Of a stretch of DNA of 64,000 nucleotides, positions 1 through 13,066 are shown piece after piece. Each line of letters opens with the position of its first letter. Position 1 is the stretch's first letter. The DNA is from Promicromonospora soli (GTDB lineage Bacteria > Actinomycetota > Actinomycetes > Actinomycetales > Cellulomonadaceae): positions 72,202 to 136,201 of the forward strand of contig NZ_BNAS01000003.1 of assembly GCF_014653785.1 (NCBI RefSeq). The letters run 5' to 3'. The notes below the pieces were generated by a model that was not told the DNA's origin, did not search any database, and worked only from the letters and a program-made list of their open reading frames with translations. The translations under genes were made by a program, and so were the position numbers.

Positions 1-303
1 GGCACGCCGTTGCCAGGTTCGGTGGTGATCCTGTCCTCGTGCGAGGTCGGCGGTTCCACCCAGGTGCTCGGCGGTGAGGTCCTGGGCCTGACCTCGGTGC
101 TCCTGCGCCTGGGTGCCCGCGCGGTCATCGCGTCGGTCGCCAAGCTCTCGGACGAGCTCGCGGCCCGCGTCATGCCACGCCTGCACGCCCATCTCCGCGA
201 GACCGACGACCCGGAAGCAGCGCTCGCAGCGGCCCTCAAGGACGTTGCCGAGCCGGTACCGCTGGTCTGCTTCAGCTCGGTCGAAGGCCTGGCAGTCACC
301 TGA
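1..303 (+). CDS. CHAT-domain protein, C-terminal part (5' end outside window)
   Basis: This is the last 100 codons of a gene that runs in from the left edge in frame 1. The visible part is the end of a CHAT (caspase HetF-associated with TPRs) peptidase domain: the segment ILSSCEVGG carries the probable catalytic cysteine (codon 40-42). It matches the C-terminus of the next gene at roughly 80 percent of positions, with substitutions scattered rather than clustered, so the two are tandem paralogues. The upstream TPR part and the catalytic histidine lie outside the window, so completeness cannot be judged. CHAT proteins are caspase-like cysteine proteases; the substrate here is unknown. Confidence 0.8.
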   Translation, partial: GTPLPGSVVILSSCEVGGSTQVLGGEVLGLTSVLLRLGARAVIASVAKLSDELAARVMPRLHAHLRETDDPEAALAAALKDVAEPVPLVCFSSVEGLAVT

Positions 304-432
304 TCGGTTCCCGAGGCAACCACACTCGAGCCTCCGACCTGCAACGTCGCACGGGCCGGTGACATGACCTGCCATGTCCCGCTACCGTGTCCCGCCTGAG
401 CCCACGGGCGCGTGGAGATGGTAGGGGGCAAC

Positions 433-3027
433 ATGTGGCCCGAACTCGAGGCGGAGCTGCTGGCCGCCCGGGATCTGAACTCCCGGTCGCTGCCCGGCGA
501 AGCCCTGCCCCGGTTCCGGCACGTGCTCGACCGGCTCCGAGTCATGGACCCGAGCGGCCTCGCTCCCACTGACCACGAGCGCTGGGCCGAGGGCATGATG
601 CGCTCCCTGACGGGGGAGGCCGTGGCGGTGCAGGCGGTCGAGGACGCGCTGGACAAGCCGCTCGCCCTGCTCGACGACGCCGAGGGCCGTGCAGCCGCGG
701 CGCCGTCCCAGAGCCAGGGACGCCTGGCCGCCGTCATCGCCGCGACGCGGGGCCTGCTCCTGCAGCGCGCGGGTCGGCTCACCGACGCCATGGCCGCCTA
801 CGACCAGGTGCTCGCAGATCCGGAGGTGCTCCCGGCGCGGGACCGGGCGGCGGCCCTGCTCAACCGCGGTGCCACCGCCATCGAGCTCGGCCGGCTGGAC
901 GCGGCGCTCCGTGACTTCGACGCCTGCCGCGAGCAGGCGATGCGCGCCGGCCTGTCCAACATCGCTTCCCTGGCCCTGCACAACACGGGGTTCGTGCGGT
1001 ACGCGCTCGGGGACCTGCCCGGTGCGCTGCAGGCCATGGCCGCCGCCCGCGCGGTCGACCCGGAGCGCGCCGACGGGGTGCTCGACATCGGCCGTGGCGC
1101 CGTCCTCTACGAGGCCGGCCTGATCGAGGAAGCTGAGCAGGTCCTCACCCAGGCGATCTCCCGAATGTCCGTGCCCGGCCGCGCGCAGCACCGGGCGGAA
1201 GCCGAGTACTTTCGCGCCCGCTGCCTGATGGCGCTGCATCGCTGGGACGAGGCCCGCGTTTGTGCGGCCTTCGTCCGGCAGTACTACGCCGGCGTCGGTC
1301 ACCCGCAGCGGGCCGCGGTAGCTCGCGTCGCGGAGCTGGAGGCGATCCTCCTGCCGATCCGGCGCGGTGAGACGCCCGTGCCGAGCGACGCCCTCCGCCG
1401 CGCAGAGCAGGCGCTCGAAGCGGCCGAGGCGGGAGACGAGGTGGACCCGCTGCTCGGGCAGCACCCCGGCCTCGCCGCGCGGTTCGTCGCCGCTCAGTGG
1501 TATCTCCTGGCCGACGACGTCGGCGCCGCCCGCGCCGTCCTCGACAACCTCCCGGACGGCATGGCCGACGCCCCGCTGACCACCCGGATCCAGCAGCAGA
1601 CGGTGCTCGCCCAGCTCGCGTTCGCGTCCGGGGATCGCGCCGGCGGCGTGGCGGCCGTGCGCGCTGGGTTCGGGATGATGGCGGATCACAGCCTGGGCCT
1701 CGGCTCGGTGGAGTCCGTGACCGCCGCGGCGGCGCACGGCGTCGACCTGCAGCGGACCGACATCGCGGCCGCCGTGCGCACCGGCCGGCCCGATGCGCTC
1801 TTCGAGGCGGTCGAGCGGGGTCGTGCCACGTTCGCCGGGGCGGGGTGGGCCGCCGCGCCGGACGACCCCGCGGTGGGAGCACTCCTCACGGAGGCCCGCG
1901 GACTCGTCGTCCGGGCTCGAACACTCACGAACCGGGAGAGTGCGGCCGAGCGTGAGCAGCTGTTCGGACGCTCCCGCAGGCTCCTGGCGGCCGCCCGCGA
2001 ACGCGCCTGGCACCGCACCGGCGACGACGCCGCGACCGGGGAGCGCCCCGCCACCGCGGCGGAGGTGCGCACCCTCCTGGCCGCCCGCGACGACGGCGCG
2101 GTGCTCGCCAACTTCATGGTGATCGACGGCGTCCTGCGGTGCGTCCGTCTGGACGCGCACGGTGCTCGCACCCTGGACCTCGCGCCCCACGCCGCGGTCG
2201 CTGAACGGGTGCTGCGCGCTCGCGCCGACCTCGGGGTGTGTGCCAACGACCTCGTGCCCACGGCGTTGCGCGACGTCGCCCGCCGCTCGCTGACCCGCAA
2301 CCTCGACGCACTCGACACGCTCCTGGCGATCCCGCTGGAGGCGGACGGCCCGCTTTACGTCGCAGGCCGGGATCCGCTGGTCGGCGTGCCGTGGACGGCT
2401 CTCCCGTCCCGGCGGGGCCAGCGCACGACCATGCGCTCGTACGTCGCACGGGGACGCGCCCACCCCCGGCCGGGGGAGGGGCGCCGGCTCCTCGCGGCGC
2501 ACGGCCCCGGCGTGACGCTCGGAGCGAGCGAGGTGCGGGCCGTGGGCGAGGTCTGGGCGGGCGCGACCGTCCTCACGGGAGGGGCCGCGACCACGGCCGC
2601 GGTGCGCGAGGCGCTCGCGACCCACGACGTCGTGCACCTCGCGACACATGGCAGGCACGACGCCGACAACCCTCTCTTCGCCTCGATCGACCTGGCCGAC
2701 GGCCCGCTGTTCGCGCACGAGCTCGACGGCACGCGGCTGCCGGGCTCCGTGGTGATCCTGTCCGCGTGCGAGGTCGGTGGCTCGTCCCAGGTGGTCGGCG
2801 GCGAGGTGCTCGGCCTGACGTCGGTCCTTCTGCGGCTCGGCGCCCGCGCCGTCGTCGCGGCCGTCGCACCGCTCTCCGACGCCGTCGCCGCCCGCGTGAT
2901 GCCACGGTTCCACGCCCACCTGCGCGCGACGGACGACCCGGAGGCCGCGCTGGCGGCGGCGCTCGCGGACGAGCCCGAGCCCGCGCCGCTGGTGTGCTTC
3001 GGCTCCCTGGAGGGACTCCCGCGCTGA
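433..3027 (+). CDS. TPR-CHAT protein (putative caspase-like protease)
   Basis: A protein of 864 residues if translation starts at ATG 433, which follows AGGGGG by 4 nt; GTG 412 and ATG 418 are in-frame alternatives. Roughly residues 1-450 are Ala/Leu/Arg-rich helical repeats with TPR-like patterns (for example ALLNRGATAIELGRLDAAL). The C-terminal third is a CHAT domain with the likely catalytic pair His739 (in HLATHGRH) and Cys779 (in ILSACEVGG). No transmembrane segment or signal peptide is apparent, so it is probably cytoplasmic. Family knowledge says TPR repeats bind partners and CHAT cleaves protein. No obvious substrate or effector gene lies beside it, since the next genes are rplJ-rplL. 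Its role (regulated proteolysis, defence or stress response) is inference. Confidence 0.85.
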   Translation: MWPELEAELLAARDLNSRSLPGEALPRFRHVLDRLRVMDPSGLAPTDHERWAEGMMRSLTGEAVAVQAVEDALDKPLALLDDAEGRAAAAPSQSQGRLAAVIAATRGLLLQRAGRLTDAMAAYDQVLADPEVLPARDRAAALLNRGATAIELGRLDAALRDFDACREQAMRAGLSNIASLALHNTGFVRYALGDLPGALQAMAAARAVDPERADGVLDIGRGAVLYEAGLIEEAEQVLTQAISRMSVPGRAQHRAEAEYFRARCLMALHRWDEARVCAAFVRQYYAGVGHPQRAAVARVAELEAILLPIRRGETPVPSDALRRAEQALEAAEAGDEVDPLLGQHPGLAARFVAAQWYLLADDVGAARAVLDNLPDGMADAPLTTRIQQQTVLAQLAFASGDRAGGVAAVRAGFGMMADHSLGLGSVESVTAAAAHGVDLQRTDIAAAVRTGRPDALFEAVERGRATFAGAGWAAAPDDPAVGALLTEARGLVVRARTLTNRESAAEREQLFGRSRRLLAAARERAWHRTGDDAATGERPATAAEVRTLLAARDDGAVLANFMVIDGVLRCVRLDAHGARTLDLAPHAAVAERVLRARADLGVCANDLVPTALRDVARRSLTRNLDALDTLLAIPLEADGPLYVAGRDPLVGVPWTALPSRRGQRTTMRSYVARGRAHPRPGEGRRLLAAHGPGVTLGASEVRAVGEVWAGATVLTGGAATTAAVREALATHDVVHLATHGRHDADNPLFASIDLADGPLFAHELDGTRLPGSVVILSACEVGGSSQVVGGEVLGLTSVLLRLGARAVVAAVAPLSDAVAARVMPRFHAHLRATDDPEAALAAALADEPEPAPLVCFGSLEGLPR

Positions 3028-3115
3028 CGGCCGGCGTCCGGGCGTGGCGGGCGGCGTCGGGCAGCGTGTGGCGAGGGCCACCGCCCGCCGGTGCGGCACC
3101 ACCCCAGGGATCGTG

Positions 3116-3121
3116 TAACCT
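3116..3121 (+). promoter_or_regulatory. candidate -10 box for rplJL
   Basis: TAACCT is the same hexamer as the rpsL -10 box proposed at 12409-12414. No good -35 is visible 17 nt upstream. It would give a leader of about 230 nt before rplJ. Weak evidence. Confidence 0.3.
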
Positions 3122-3186
3122 TCTCAGGTAACCCAAGACCGCCGGTCGTCCGACGCTGCCCGCTCTTCACGAGCACAGGGCGGAAG

Positions 3187-3300
3187 AAGACCGAAGTCCC
3201 GCTGAGAGCGGGGGCCTGCGCAGGTGACGAACTCGAGTGTGGCCCTGCCGCACGAACCGAGCCCCGTGCGCCTGCGCCGGGGCTCTTTTTCTCGTTCCGG
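3187..3300 (+). promoter_or_regulatory. ribosomal protein L10 leader with terminator-like hairpin
   Basis: The 332-nt gap between the CHAT gene and rplJ holds a G/C-rich structured leader. At 3259-3266 and 3278-3285 an 8-bp stem (GAGCCCCG with CGGGGCTC) is followed directly by five T residues, i.e. an intrinsic-terminator shape 70 nt before the rplJ start. Upstream, CCTGCGCAGG and GGCCCTGCC can form alternative pairings. In bacteria the L10-L12 complex autoregulates rplJL through such leaders, so attenuation here is a reasonable inference. Confidence 0.55.
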
Positions 3301-3359
3301 GGCAACGCCCGGGGCTCACGCCCCAGGGGGCCGGTGGTACCACCACCGGAAGGATTGCC

Positions 3360-3890
3360 ATGGCGAGGCCGGAGAAGGCAGCCGCTGTCGCAGAGCTGGC
3401 GGGCAAGTTCCGCGGCTCGAGCGCAGCCGTGCTGACCGAGTACCGCGGGCTCACCGTCGCGCAGCTCAAGGAGCTGCGTCGGTCGCTCAGCGGCAACGCA
3501 ACCTACGCCGTGGTGAAGAACACGCTGACCAACATCGCGGCCAAGGAAGCCGGCATCGACTCGCTCGACGCCGACCTCAAGGGTCCCTCCGCGATCGCGT
3601 TCGTGACCGGTGACCCGGTCGAGGCCGCCAAGGGTCTGCGTGACTTCGCCAAGGCGAACCCTGCTCTGGTCATCAAGGGCGGCGTGCTCGACGGCCGCCC
3701 GATGTCCGCTGCAGAGATCACGAAGCTCGCGGACCTCGAGTCCCGCGAGGTTCTGCTGGCCAAGGTGGCCGGCGGTCTGAAGGCCACGCTGACGCGTGCC
3801 GCGTACGCCTTCACCGCCAAGCCCGCCCAGGTCGCTCGCGTTATCGATGCCCTGCGTCAGAAGCAGGAGTCGGAGGGCGCTGCCGCCTGA
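3360..3890 (+). CDS. rplJ: 50S ribosomal protein L10
   Basis: 176 residues from ATG 3360, preceded by the GGAAGG motif. L10 forms the base of the L7/L12 stalk on 23S rRNA and holds L12 dimers through its C-terminal helix, recruiting translation factors. The sequence begins [13 protein letters not shown] and has the family motif [17 protein letters not shown]; the Ala/Gln/Glu-rich end is the expected L12-binding tail. It lies 84 nt before rplL and shares its transcript. An in-frame upstream extension to 3237 is open but lacks a ribosome binding site and overlaps the leader hairpin, so it was not used. Confidence 0.98.
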   Translation: MARPEKAAAVAELAGKFRGSSAAVLTEYRGLTVAQLKELRRSLSGNATYAVVKNTLTNIAAKEAGIDSLDADLKGPSAIAFVTGDPVEAAKGLRDFAKANPALVIKGGVLDGRPMSAAEITKLADLESREVLLAKVAGGLKATLTRAAYAFTAKPAQVARVIDALRQKQESEGAAA

Positions 3891-3974
3891 TCGGGCGGTC
3901 GCGCTAGAACAAAACCCCCTGCTTCTGGCGGGCCGGAACCGGCCCGCGAAGCGCCTACTGAAAGGAACGCCATC

Positions 3975-4358
3975 ATGGCGAAGCTCTCCACCGACGAGCT
4001 CCTGTCCGCCTTCGAGGAGCTCACCCTCATCGAGCTCTCCGACTTCGTGAAGGCTTTCGAGGAGAAGTTCGACGTCACCGCTGCCGCCCCCGTTGCCGCC
4101 GCCGCGGCCGGTCCGGCTGCTGCCGCCGCTGAGGCTGTCGAGGAGAAGACGGAGTTCGACGTCATCCTCGAGGCCGCCGGTGAGAAGAAGATCCAGGTCA
4201 TCAAGGAGGTGCGCGCGCTCACGTCCCTCGGTCTCAAGGAGGCCAAGGACCTGGTCGACGGCGCGCCGAAGCCGGTTCTCGAAGGCGCCGACAAGGACGC
4301 CGCCGAGAAGGCCAAGGCTGCCCTCGAGGGCGCCGGCGCCACCGTCACCCTCAAGTGA
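3975..4358 (+). CDS. rplL: 50S ribosomal protein L7/L12
   Basis: 127 residues, the usual length. Residues 1-35 form the acidic dimerisation region ([20 protein letters not shown]), then an Ala/Pro hinge at about 37-56, then the C-terminal factor-binding domain with [21 protein letters not shown]12 recruits and stimulates EF-Tu, EF-G, IF2 and release factors. AAAGGAA about 8 nt upstream of the ATG is a good ribosome binding site. It is the last gene of the rplJL unit and is followed by a strong terminator. Confidence 0.99.
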   Translation: MAKLSTDELLSAFEELTLIELSDFVKAFEEKFDVTAAAPVAAAAAGPAAAAAEAVEEKTEFDVILEAAGEKKIQVIKEVRALTSLGLKEAKDLVDGAPKPVLEGADKDAAEKAKAALEGAGATVTLK

Positions 4359-4430
4359 CCTCTGGTCTGACCGCCTTCGGGCTGGTGTGACGGCTGCCCG
4401 GGTTCGTCCCGGGCGGCGTCCGCCGACTGC

Positions 4431-4462
4431 AGAGGCCCGCACCCTTCGGGGTGCGGGCCTCT
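4431..4462 (+). terminator. terminator hairpin after rplL
   Basis: A perfect 14-bp stem (4431-4444 with 4449-4462) closed by a TTCG tetraloop, with no U-tract behind it. A second GC-rich hairpin (GCCCGGG/CCCGGGC) precedes it at about 4396-4412. The form matches actinobacterial terminators. Confidence 0.8.
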
Positions 4463-4555
4463 CGTGCTCTCCAGGCTCGTGCGTGCGCCGCGGCGGTGCG
4501 GATACGCAACGATTCGAGGATTCGTACCGTCTCGACATGCAGGTCCTGGGGCGAC

Positions 4556-4584
4556 TGGACATACTTAAGGGAGATAGGTATGCT
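4556..4584 (+). promoter_or_regulatory. rpoBC promoter
   Basis: TGGACA (4556-4561) and TATGCT (4579-4584) are separated by exactly 17 nt, a close match to a housekeeping sigma-factor promoter. Transcription would start near 4591, leaving a leader of about 160 nt before rpoB. The rest of the 4359-4752 gap holds the rplL terminator and no gene that I can support. Confidence 0.7.
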
Positions 4585-4752
4585 AGCGCTTTGCGCCCGC
4601 GTGTGCCCTCGACGCCTCCCCCTGCTTCCCCGAATGTCCTGGTTGCATCCCCATTTGCGGGATGCCCTCCGGCGACCGGTGAAGTCCGGCAGAGCTTCCT
4701 GCAGCACCGCAGAGCGTACAGCGTTCACCCGAACTGCAGGGAAGGACCCCTC

Positions 4753-7700
4753 TTGGCTGCCTCGCGCACCCCTTCAGCTCCGTCCGCCGAAGCCATTGCG
4801 AACCGTACCGCTTCCCGTCGCGTTTCTTTCGCAAAGATCTATGAGCCACTCGAGGTCCCCGACCTGCTTGGCCTTCAGACCGAGAGCTTCGACTGGCTTC
4901 TTGGTAACCCAGCCTGGCAGGCCAGGGTAGAAACTGCCAAGGCGGCTGGCCGTAATGATGTCCCGGAAACTTCGGGGCTGGAGGAGATCTTCGAGGAGAT
5001 CTCCCCGATCGAGGACTTCGGGTCCTCGATGTCCCTCTCCTTCTCGAACCACCGCTTCGAGCCGCCGAAGTACACGGCGGACGAGTGCAAGGAGAAGGAC
5101 TTCACCTACGCGGCTCCGCTGTTCGTCACCGCGGAGTTCGTCAACTACACCACCGGTGAGATCAAGAGCCAGACGGTCTTCATGGGCGACTTCCCGCTCA
5201 TGACGGCACGCGGCACCTTCATCATCAACGGCACCGAGCGTGTCGTCGTCTCCCAGCTGGTGCGTTCGCCGGGCGTCTACTTCGAGCGCACGCCGGACAA
5301 GACCAGCGACAAGGACGTCTTCTCCGCGAAGATCATCCCGTCGCGTGGTGCCTGGCTGGAGTTCGAGATCGACAAGCGCGACGCCGTCGGCGTCCGCGTC
5401 GACCGCAAGCGCAAGCAGTCCGTCACCGTGCTGCTCAAGGCCCTCGGCATGAGCGAGGCGGAGATCCGCGAGGAGTTCGCCGAGTTCCCGTCCGTGCTCG
5501 ACACGCTCGAGAAGGACCACGTCCACACCGAGGACGAGGCTCTTGTGGACCTGTACCGCAAGATCCGCCCGGGCGAGCCGCCCACGGTCGAGGCCGGTCG
5601 CGCGCTGCTCGAGAACTTCTACTTCAACCCCAAGCGTTACGACCTCGCGAAGGTCGGGCGCTACAAGGCGAACAAGAAGCTCGGTGTCGACGCGGAGCTG
5701 GCCGAGTCCACGCTGTCGCTGACCGACGTCGTCGCGACGATCAAGTACCTCGCTGCCCTGCACGCGGACAAGGCGATCCTGTCCGGCGTCCGCAACGGCA
5801 AGGCCGTCGAGGTGCGCGTCGAGACCGACGACATCGACCACTTCGGCAACCGCCGCATCCGCGCCGTCGGTGAGCTCATCCAGAACCAGGTGCGCACGGG
5901 TCTCTCCCGTATGGAGCGCGTGGTTCGTGAGCGCATGACCACGCAGGACGTCGAAGCCATCACGCCGCAGACGCTGATCAACATCCGTCCGGTTGTCGCG
6001 TCGATCCGTGAGTTCTTCGGCACCTCGCAGCTGTCGCAGTTCATGGACCAGAACAACCCGCTGGCCGGCCTGACGCACAAGCGGCGCCTGAACGCGCTGG
6101 GCCCGGGTGGTCTGTCCCGCGACCGCGCCGGCATGGAGGTCCGTGACGTCCACCCGTCGCACTACGGCCGCATGTGCCCGATCGAGACCCCTGAGGGTCC
6201 GAACATCGGTCTGATCGGTTCGCTCGCGTCGTTCGGTCGCATCAACCCGTTCGGCTTCATCGAGACGCCGTACCGCAAGGTCGAGAACGGCAAGGTCACC
6301 GACAACATCGAGTACCTGACGGCCGATGACGAGGACCGTTACATCATCGCGCAGGCGAACACGCCGCTGCTCGAGGACGGCACCTTCGTGCTCGACCGTG
6401 TCCTGGTCCGCACCAAGGGTGGCGAGACCAACGACATCCCGGGTGCCGAGGTCGACTACATGGACATCTCGCCGCGCCAGATGGTGTCGGTCGCGACTGC
6501 CCTGATCCCGTTCCTCGAGCACGACGACGCCAACCGTGCCCTCATGGGTGCGAACATGCAGCGTCAGGCGGTGCCGCTGGTCCGGTCCGAGGCTCCTGTG
6601 GTCGGTACCGGCATGGAGCGCCGTGCGGCTGTCGACGCCGGCGACGTCGTCGTGGCGACCAAGCCCGGTGTCGTCACCGAGGTCTCGGCCGACCTGGTGC
6701 TCGTGGCGAACGACGACGGCACCACGGGCTCGTACCGCATCCACAAGTTCGTGCGCTCGAACCAGGGCACGAGCTACAACCAGCGCGTGCTGGTCGACGA
6801 GGGTGCACGCATCGAGGTCGGCTCCGTCCTCGCGGACGGCCCGGCCACGGACGAGGGCGAGCTCGCGCTCGGACGCAACCTGCTCGTCGCGTTCATGTCG
6901 TGGGAGGGCCACAACTACGAGGACGCGATCATCCTGTCGCAGCGCCTCGTGGAGGACGACGTCCTCTCCTCGATCCACATCGAGGAGCACGAGGTCGACG
7001 CTCGCGACACCAAGCTGGGCCCCGAGGAGATCACGCGGGACATCCCGAACGTCTCCGAGGAGGTCCTGGCGGACCTCGACGAGCGCGGCGTGATCCGCAT
7101 CGGTGCCGAGGTCGGCGCCGGCGACATCCTGGTCGGCAAGGTCACCCCCAAGGGTGAGACCGAGCTGACCCCGGAGGAGCGACTGCTGCGTGCGATCTTC
7201 GGCGAGAAGGCGCGCGAGGTGCGCGACACCTCGCTCAAGGTGCCTCACGGCGAGCAGGGCACGGTCATCGCGGTGCGCGAGTTCAACCGGGAGGACGGCG
7301 ACGAGCTGCCCGCCGGCGTGAACCAGCTGGTGCGCGTGTACATCGCGCAGCGCCGCAAGATCACGGTCGGTGACAAGCTGGCCGGCCGTCACGGCAACAA
7401 GGGCGTCATCTCGAAGATCCTCCCGCAGGAGGACATGCCGTTCCTCGAGGACGGCACGCCCGTCGACGTCATCCTGAACCCGCTTGGTGTGCCGGGCCGC
7501 ATGAACGTGGGCCAGGTGCTGGAGACCCACCTCGGGTGGATCGCCAAGCAGGGCTGGGACGTCTCCCTCGCCGAGGACAAGGGCGGGGAGTGGCTGAAGA
7601 GCCTCCCCGAGGTCGCTCACACGAGCGAGCCGGGCCGCCCTGTCGCCACTCCGGTGTTCGACGGTCTGGAGGAGGTCGCGCTCCGCGGTCTCTTCGGGGC

Positions 7701-8265
7701 GACCCTGCCCAACCGGGACGGCCAGCGCATGGTCGACCACGACGGCAAGGCGATGCTGTTCGACGGCCGCTCCGGCGAGCCGTTCCCCGAGCCCGTCTCG
7801 ACCGGCTACATGTACATCCTGAAGCTGCACCACCTGGTCGACGACAAGATCCACGCGCGTTCGACCGGCCCGTACTCGATGATCACGCAGCAGCCGCTGG
7901 GTGGTAAGGCGCAGTTCGGTGGTCAGCGATTCGGTGAGATGGAGGTCTGGGCACTCGAGGCGTACGGCGCCGCGTACACGCTCCAGGAGCTCCTCACCAT
8001 CAAGTCCGACGACGTCCCGGGCCGTGTCAAGGTCTACGAGGCGATCGTCAAGGGCGAGAACATCCCCGACTCGGGCATCCCGGAGTCCTTCAAGGTTCTA
8101 CTCAAGGAGATGCAGTCGCTGTGCCTGAACGTCGAGGTGCTCTCGAGCGACGGTGTCTCCATCGAGATGAAGGAGTCCGACGACGAGGTGTACCGCGCCG
8201 CTGAGGAGCTCGGGATCGACCTCTCGCGGCGGCCCAACGCCGCCTCCAGCGTCGACGAGATCTGA
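4753..8265 (+). CDS. rpoB: DNA-directed RNA polymerase subunit beta
   Basis: 1170 residues from TTG 4753, preceded by AGGGAAGGA at about 7 nt; the protein opens [14 protein letters not shown] as in other actinobacteria. The reading frame is open far upstream, but that part is not RpoB-like. It forms half of the polymerase active centre with beta prime. The rifampicin pocket (cluster I) reads [18 protein letters not shown] then [14 protein letters not shown]. The residue equivalent to E. coli Ser531 is Asn (codon AAC at 6091-6093, native residue 447); Asp516 and His526 equivalents are unchanged. The C-terminal clamp motif region ([20 protein letters not shown]) is intact. Followed by rpoC after 95 nt. 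Confidence 0.99.
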   Translation: MAASRTPSAPSAEAIANRTASRRVSFAKIYEPLEVPDLLGLQTESFDWLLGNPAWQARVETAKAAGRNDVPETSGLEEIFEEISPIEDFGSSMSLSFSNHRFEPPKYTADECKEKDFTYAAPLFVTAEFVNYTTGEIKSQTVFMGDFPLMTARGTFIINGTERVVVSQLVRSPGVYFERTPDKTSDKDVFSAKIIPSRGAWLEFEIDKRDAVGVRVDRKRKQSVTVLLKALGMSEAEIREEFAEFPSVLDTLEKDHVHTEDEALVDLYRKIRPGEPPTVEAGRALLENFYFNPKRYDLAKVGRYKANKKLGVDAELAESTLSLTDVVATIKYLAALHADKAILSGVRNGKAVEVRVETDDIDHFGNRRIRAVGELIQNQVRTGLSRMERVVRERMTTQDVEAITPQTLINIRPVVASIREFFGTSQLSQFMDQNNPLAGLTHKRRLNALGPGGLSRDRAGMEVRDVHPSHYGRMCPIETPEGPNIGLIGSLASFGRINPFGFIETPYRKVENGKVTDNIEYLTADDEDRYIIAQANTPLLEDGTFVLDRVLVRTKGGETNDIPGAEVDYMDISPRQMVSVATALIPFLEHDDANRALMGANMQRQAVPLVRSEAPVVGTGMERRAAVDAGDVVVATKPGVVTEVSADLVLVANDDGTTGSYRIHKFVRSNQGTSYNQRVLVDEGARIEVGSVLADGPATDEGELALGRNLLVAFMSWEGHNYEDAIILSQRLVEDDVLSSIHIEEHEVDARDTKLGPEEITRDIPNVSEEVLADLDERGVIRIGAEVGAGDILVGKVTPKGETELTPEERLLRAIFGEKAREVRDTSLKVPHGEQGTVIAVREFNREDGDELPAGVNQLVRVYIAQRRKITVGDKLAGRHGNKGVISKILPQEDMPFLEDGTPVDVILNPLGVPGRMNVGQVLETHLGWIAKQGWDVSLAEDKGGEWLKSLPEVAHTSEPGRPVATPVFDGLEEVALRGLFGATLPNRDGQRMVDHDGKAMLFDGRSGEPFPEPVSTGYMYILKLHHLVDDKIHARSTGPYSMITQQPLGGKAQFGGQRFGEMEVWALEAYGAAYTLQELLTIKSDDVPGRVKVYEAIVKGENIPDSGIPESFKVLLKEMQSLCLNVEVLSSDGVSIEMKESDDEVYRAAEELGIDLSRRPNAASSVDEI

Positions 8266-8270
8266 CACCG

Positions 8271-8298
8271 GTCCGCGCCCGGGGCACCGGGCGCGGAC
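8271..8298 (+). other. rpoB-rpoC intergenic hairpin
   Basis: A perfect 12-bp GC stem (8271-8282 with 8287-8298) and GGCA loop sit 6 nt after the rpoB stop, followed by a short repeat of GGACACCA. There is no U-tract. It may be a processing or partial attenuation site, since rpoC must be co-transcribed. Confidence 0.55.
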
Positions 8299-8360
8299 CC
8301 GGACACCAGGCGCGGTCCTGGACACCAAGGATTTTCGAGAACTTCAGGAAGTAGGACATC

Positions 8361-12245
<3,885 letters not shown>

Positions 12246-12258
12246 GCTAGCTCCCCCT

Positions 12259-12352
12259 CGCCGAAGTAGAACCGTGGCGAGATAGAACTGGGGCTGAGGT
12301 GCTGATCAGCGCCTCAGCCCCAGTTCTATCTCGCCACGGTTCTACTTCGGCG
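12259..12352. repeat. near-perfect 94-nt palindrome, dispersed repeat copy 1
   Basis: Arms 12259-12299 and 12312-12352 are perfect 41-nt reverse complements. Most of the centre is itself palindromic (GCTGATCAGC), so almost the whole element can fold as one hairpin. The right arm contains GCCCCAGTTCTATCTCG followed by a second, diverged TTCTACTTCGG unit. A related element lies at 45658-45738, and the two right arms agree at 31 of 36 positions. Its place between rpoC and the rpsL promoter suggests a terminator role, but the length and repetition suggest a mobile or REP-like origin. Confidence 0.9.
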
Positions 12353-12385
12353 GAACGCCCGGGTGCATCTCACACCCGATTCGTT

Positions 12386-12414
12386 TTGACCCCCCGTAAA
12401 CACGCGGGTAACCT
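12386..12414 (+). promoter_or_regulatory. str operon promoter
   Basis: TTGACC (12386-12391) and TAACCT (12409-12414) with a 17-nt spacer. Transcription would start near 12421, giving a leader of about 270 nt before rpsL. The 12415-12691 stretch holds this leader and no gene I can support. Confidence 0.7.
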
Positions 12415-12691
12415 AGGAATCCGTGCCTGCGCCGTCGGGCCGCACCTCTTGAAGGCCGCCGCAAGGCAGGCTTCGGAAGCGGCCGATGTGAGTGCGTGGG
12501 CATCCCGGCGAGAACCTCCCGGGGCACGTCGTGCCCCGATGGTGGAGCCGGGCCATCGAGCCGGTGGTACGTGGCGTAGCAGTCCCCGTGGGGGCTGTGG
12601 GTGCCGCATGCGATCGGCACGCACAAGCCAGAACCATCGACGGGGACGCCGGCAGGGCGTCGCCGAAGCTCAAGAAGACGACGGAGACGTA

Positions 12692-13066
12692 GTGCCTACG
12701 ATCCAGCAGCTCGTCCGCAAGGGGCGGACCTCGAAGGCCGGGAAGTCGAAGACTCCGGCCCTCAAGGGTTCCCCCCAGCGGCGCGGCGTGTGCACCCGTG
12801 TGTACACCACCACCCCTAAGAAGCCGAACTCGGCCCTCCGCAAGGTCGCCCGTGTGAAGCTTTCCTCGCAGGTCGAGGTCACCGCGTACATCCCCGGTGT
12901 CGGCCACAACCTGCAGGAGCACTCGATCGTGCTCGTGCGTGGCGGCCGTGTGAAGGACCTTCCCGGTGTTCGTTACAAGATCGTCCGTGGCGCGCTCGAC
13001 ACGCAGGGCGTGAAGGGTCGCAAGCAGGCCCGGTCCCGTTACGGCGCCAAGAAGGAGAAGAGCTGA
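12692..13066 (+). CDS. rpsL: 30S ribosomal protein S12
   Basis: 124 residues from GTG 12692 (opening [11 protein letters not shown]), the standard length. S12 sits at the decoding centre and monitors codon-anticodon pairing. Lys43 in TPKKPNSA and Lys88 in GRVKDLPG, the positions commonly changed in streptomycin-resistant mutants, are wild type. The first gene of the str operon; its TGA overlaps the ATG of rpsG by one base (TGATG). An open frame extends to 12299 but runs into the promoter and palindrome and is not S12-like. Confidence 0.98.
   Translation: MPTIQQLVRKGRTSKAGKSKTPALKGSPQRRGVCTRVYTTTPKKPNSALRKVARVKLSSQVEVTAYIPGVGHNLQEHSIVLVRGGRVKDLPGVRYKIVRGALDTQGVKGRKQARSRYGAKKEKS

Noticed and set aside
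382..3102. Open frame of 906 codons on the minus strand
   Set aside because: It is antisense to the TPR-CHAT gene, Arg/Gly/Ala-rich in composition and lacks protein-like motifs; GC-rich third codon positions create such shadows.
3028..3359. tRNA gene or small ORF in the CHAT-rplJ gap
   Set aside because: No cloverleaf with CCA-adjacent acceptor stem or coding signal was seen; the structure is better explained as the L10 leader.
4774..7854. Open frame of 1026 codons on the minus strand
   Set aside because: Antisense shadow of rpoB, with a composition dominated by Asp, Arg, Val and Leu and no recognisable domain.
12692..13066. Streptomycin-resistance change in rpsL
   Set aside because: Lys43 and Lys88 are both wild type.
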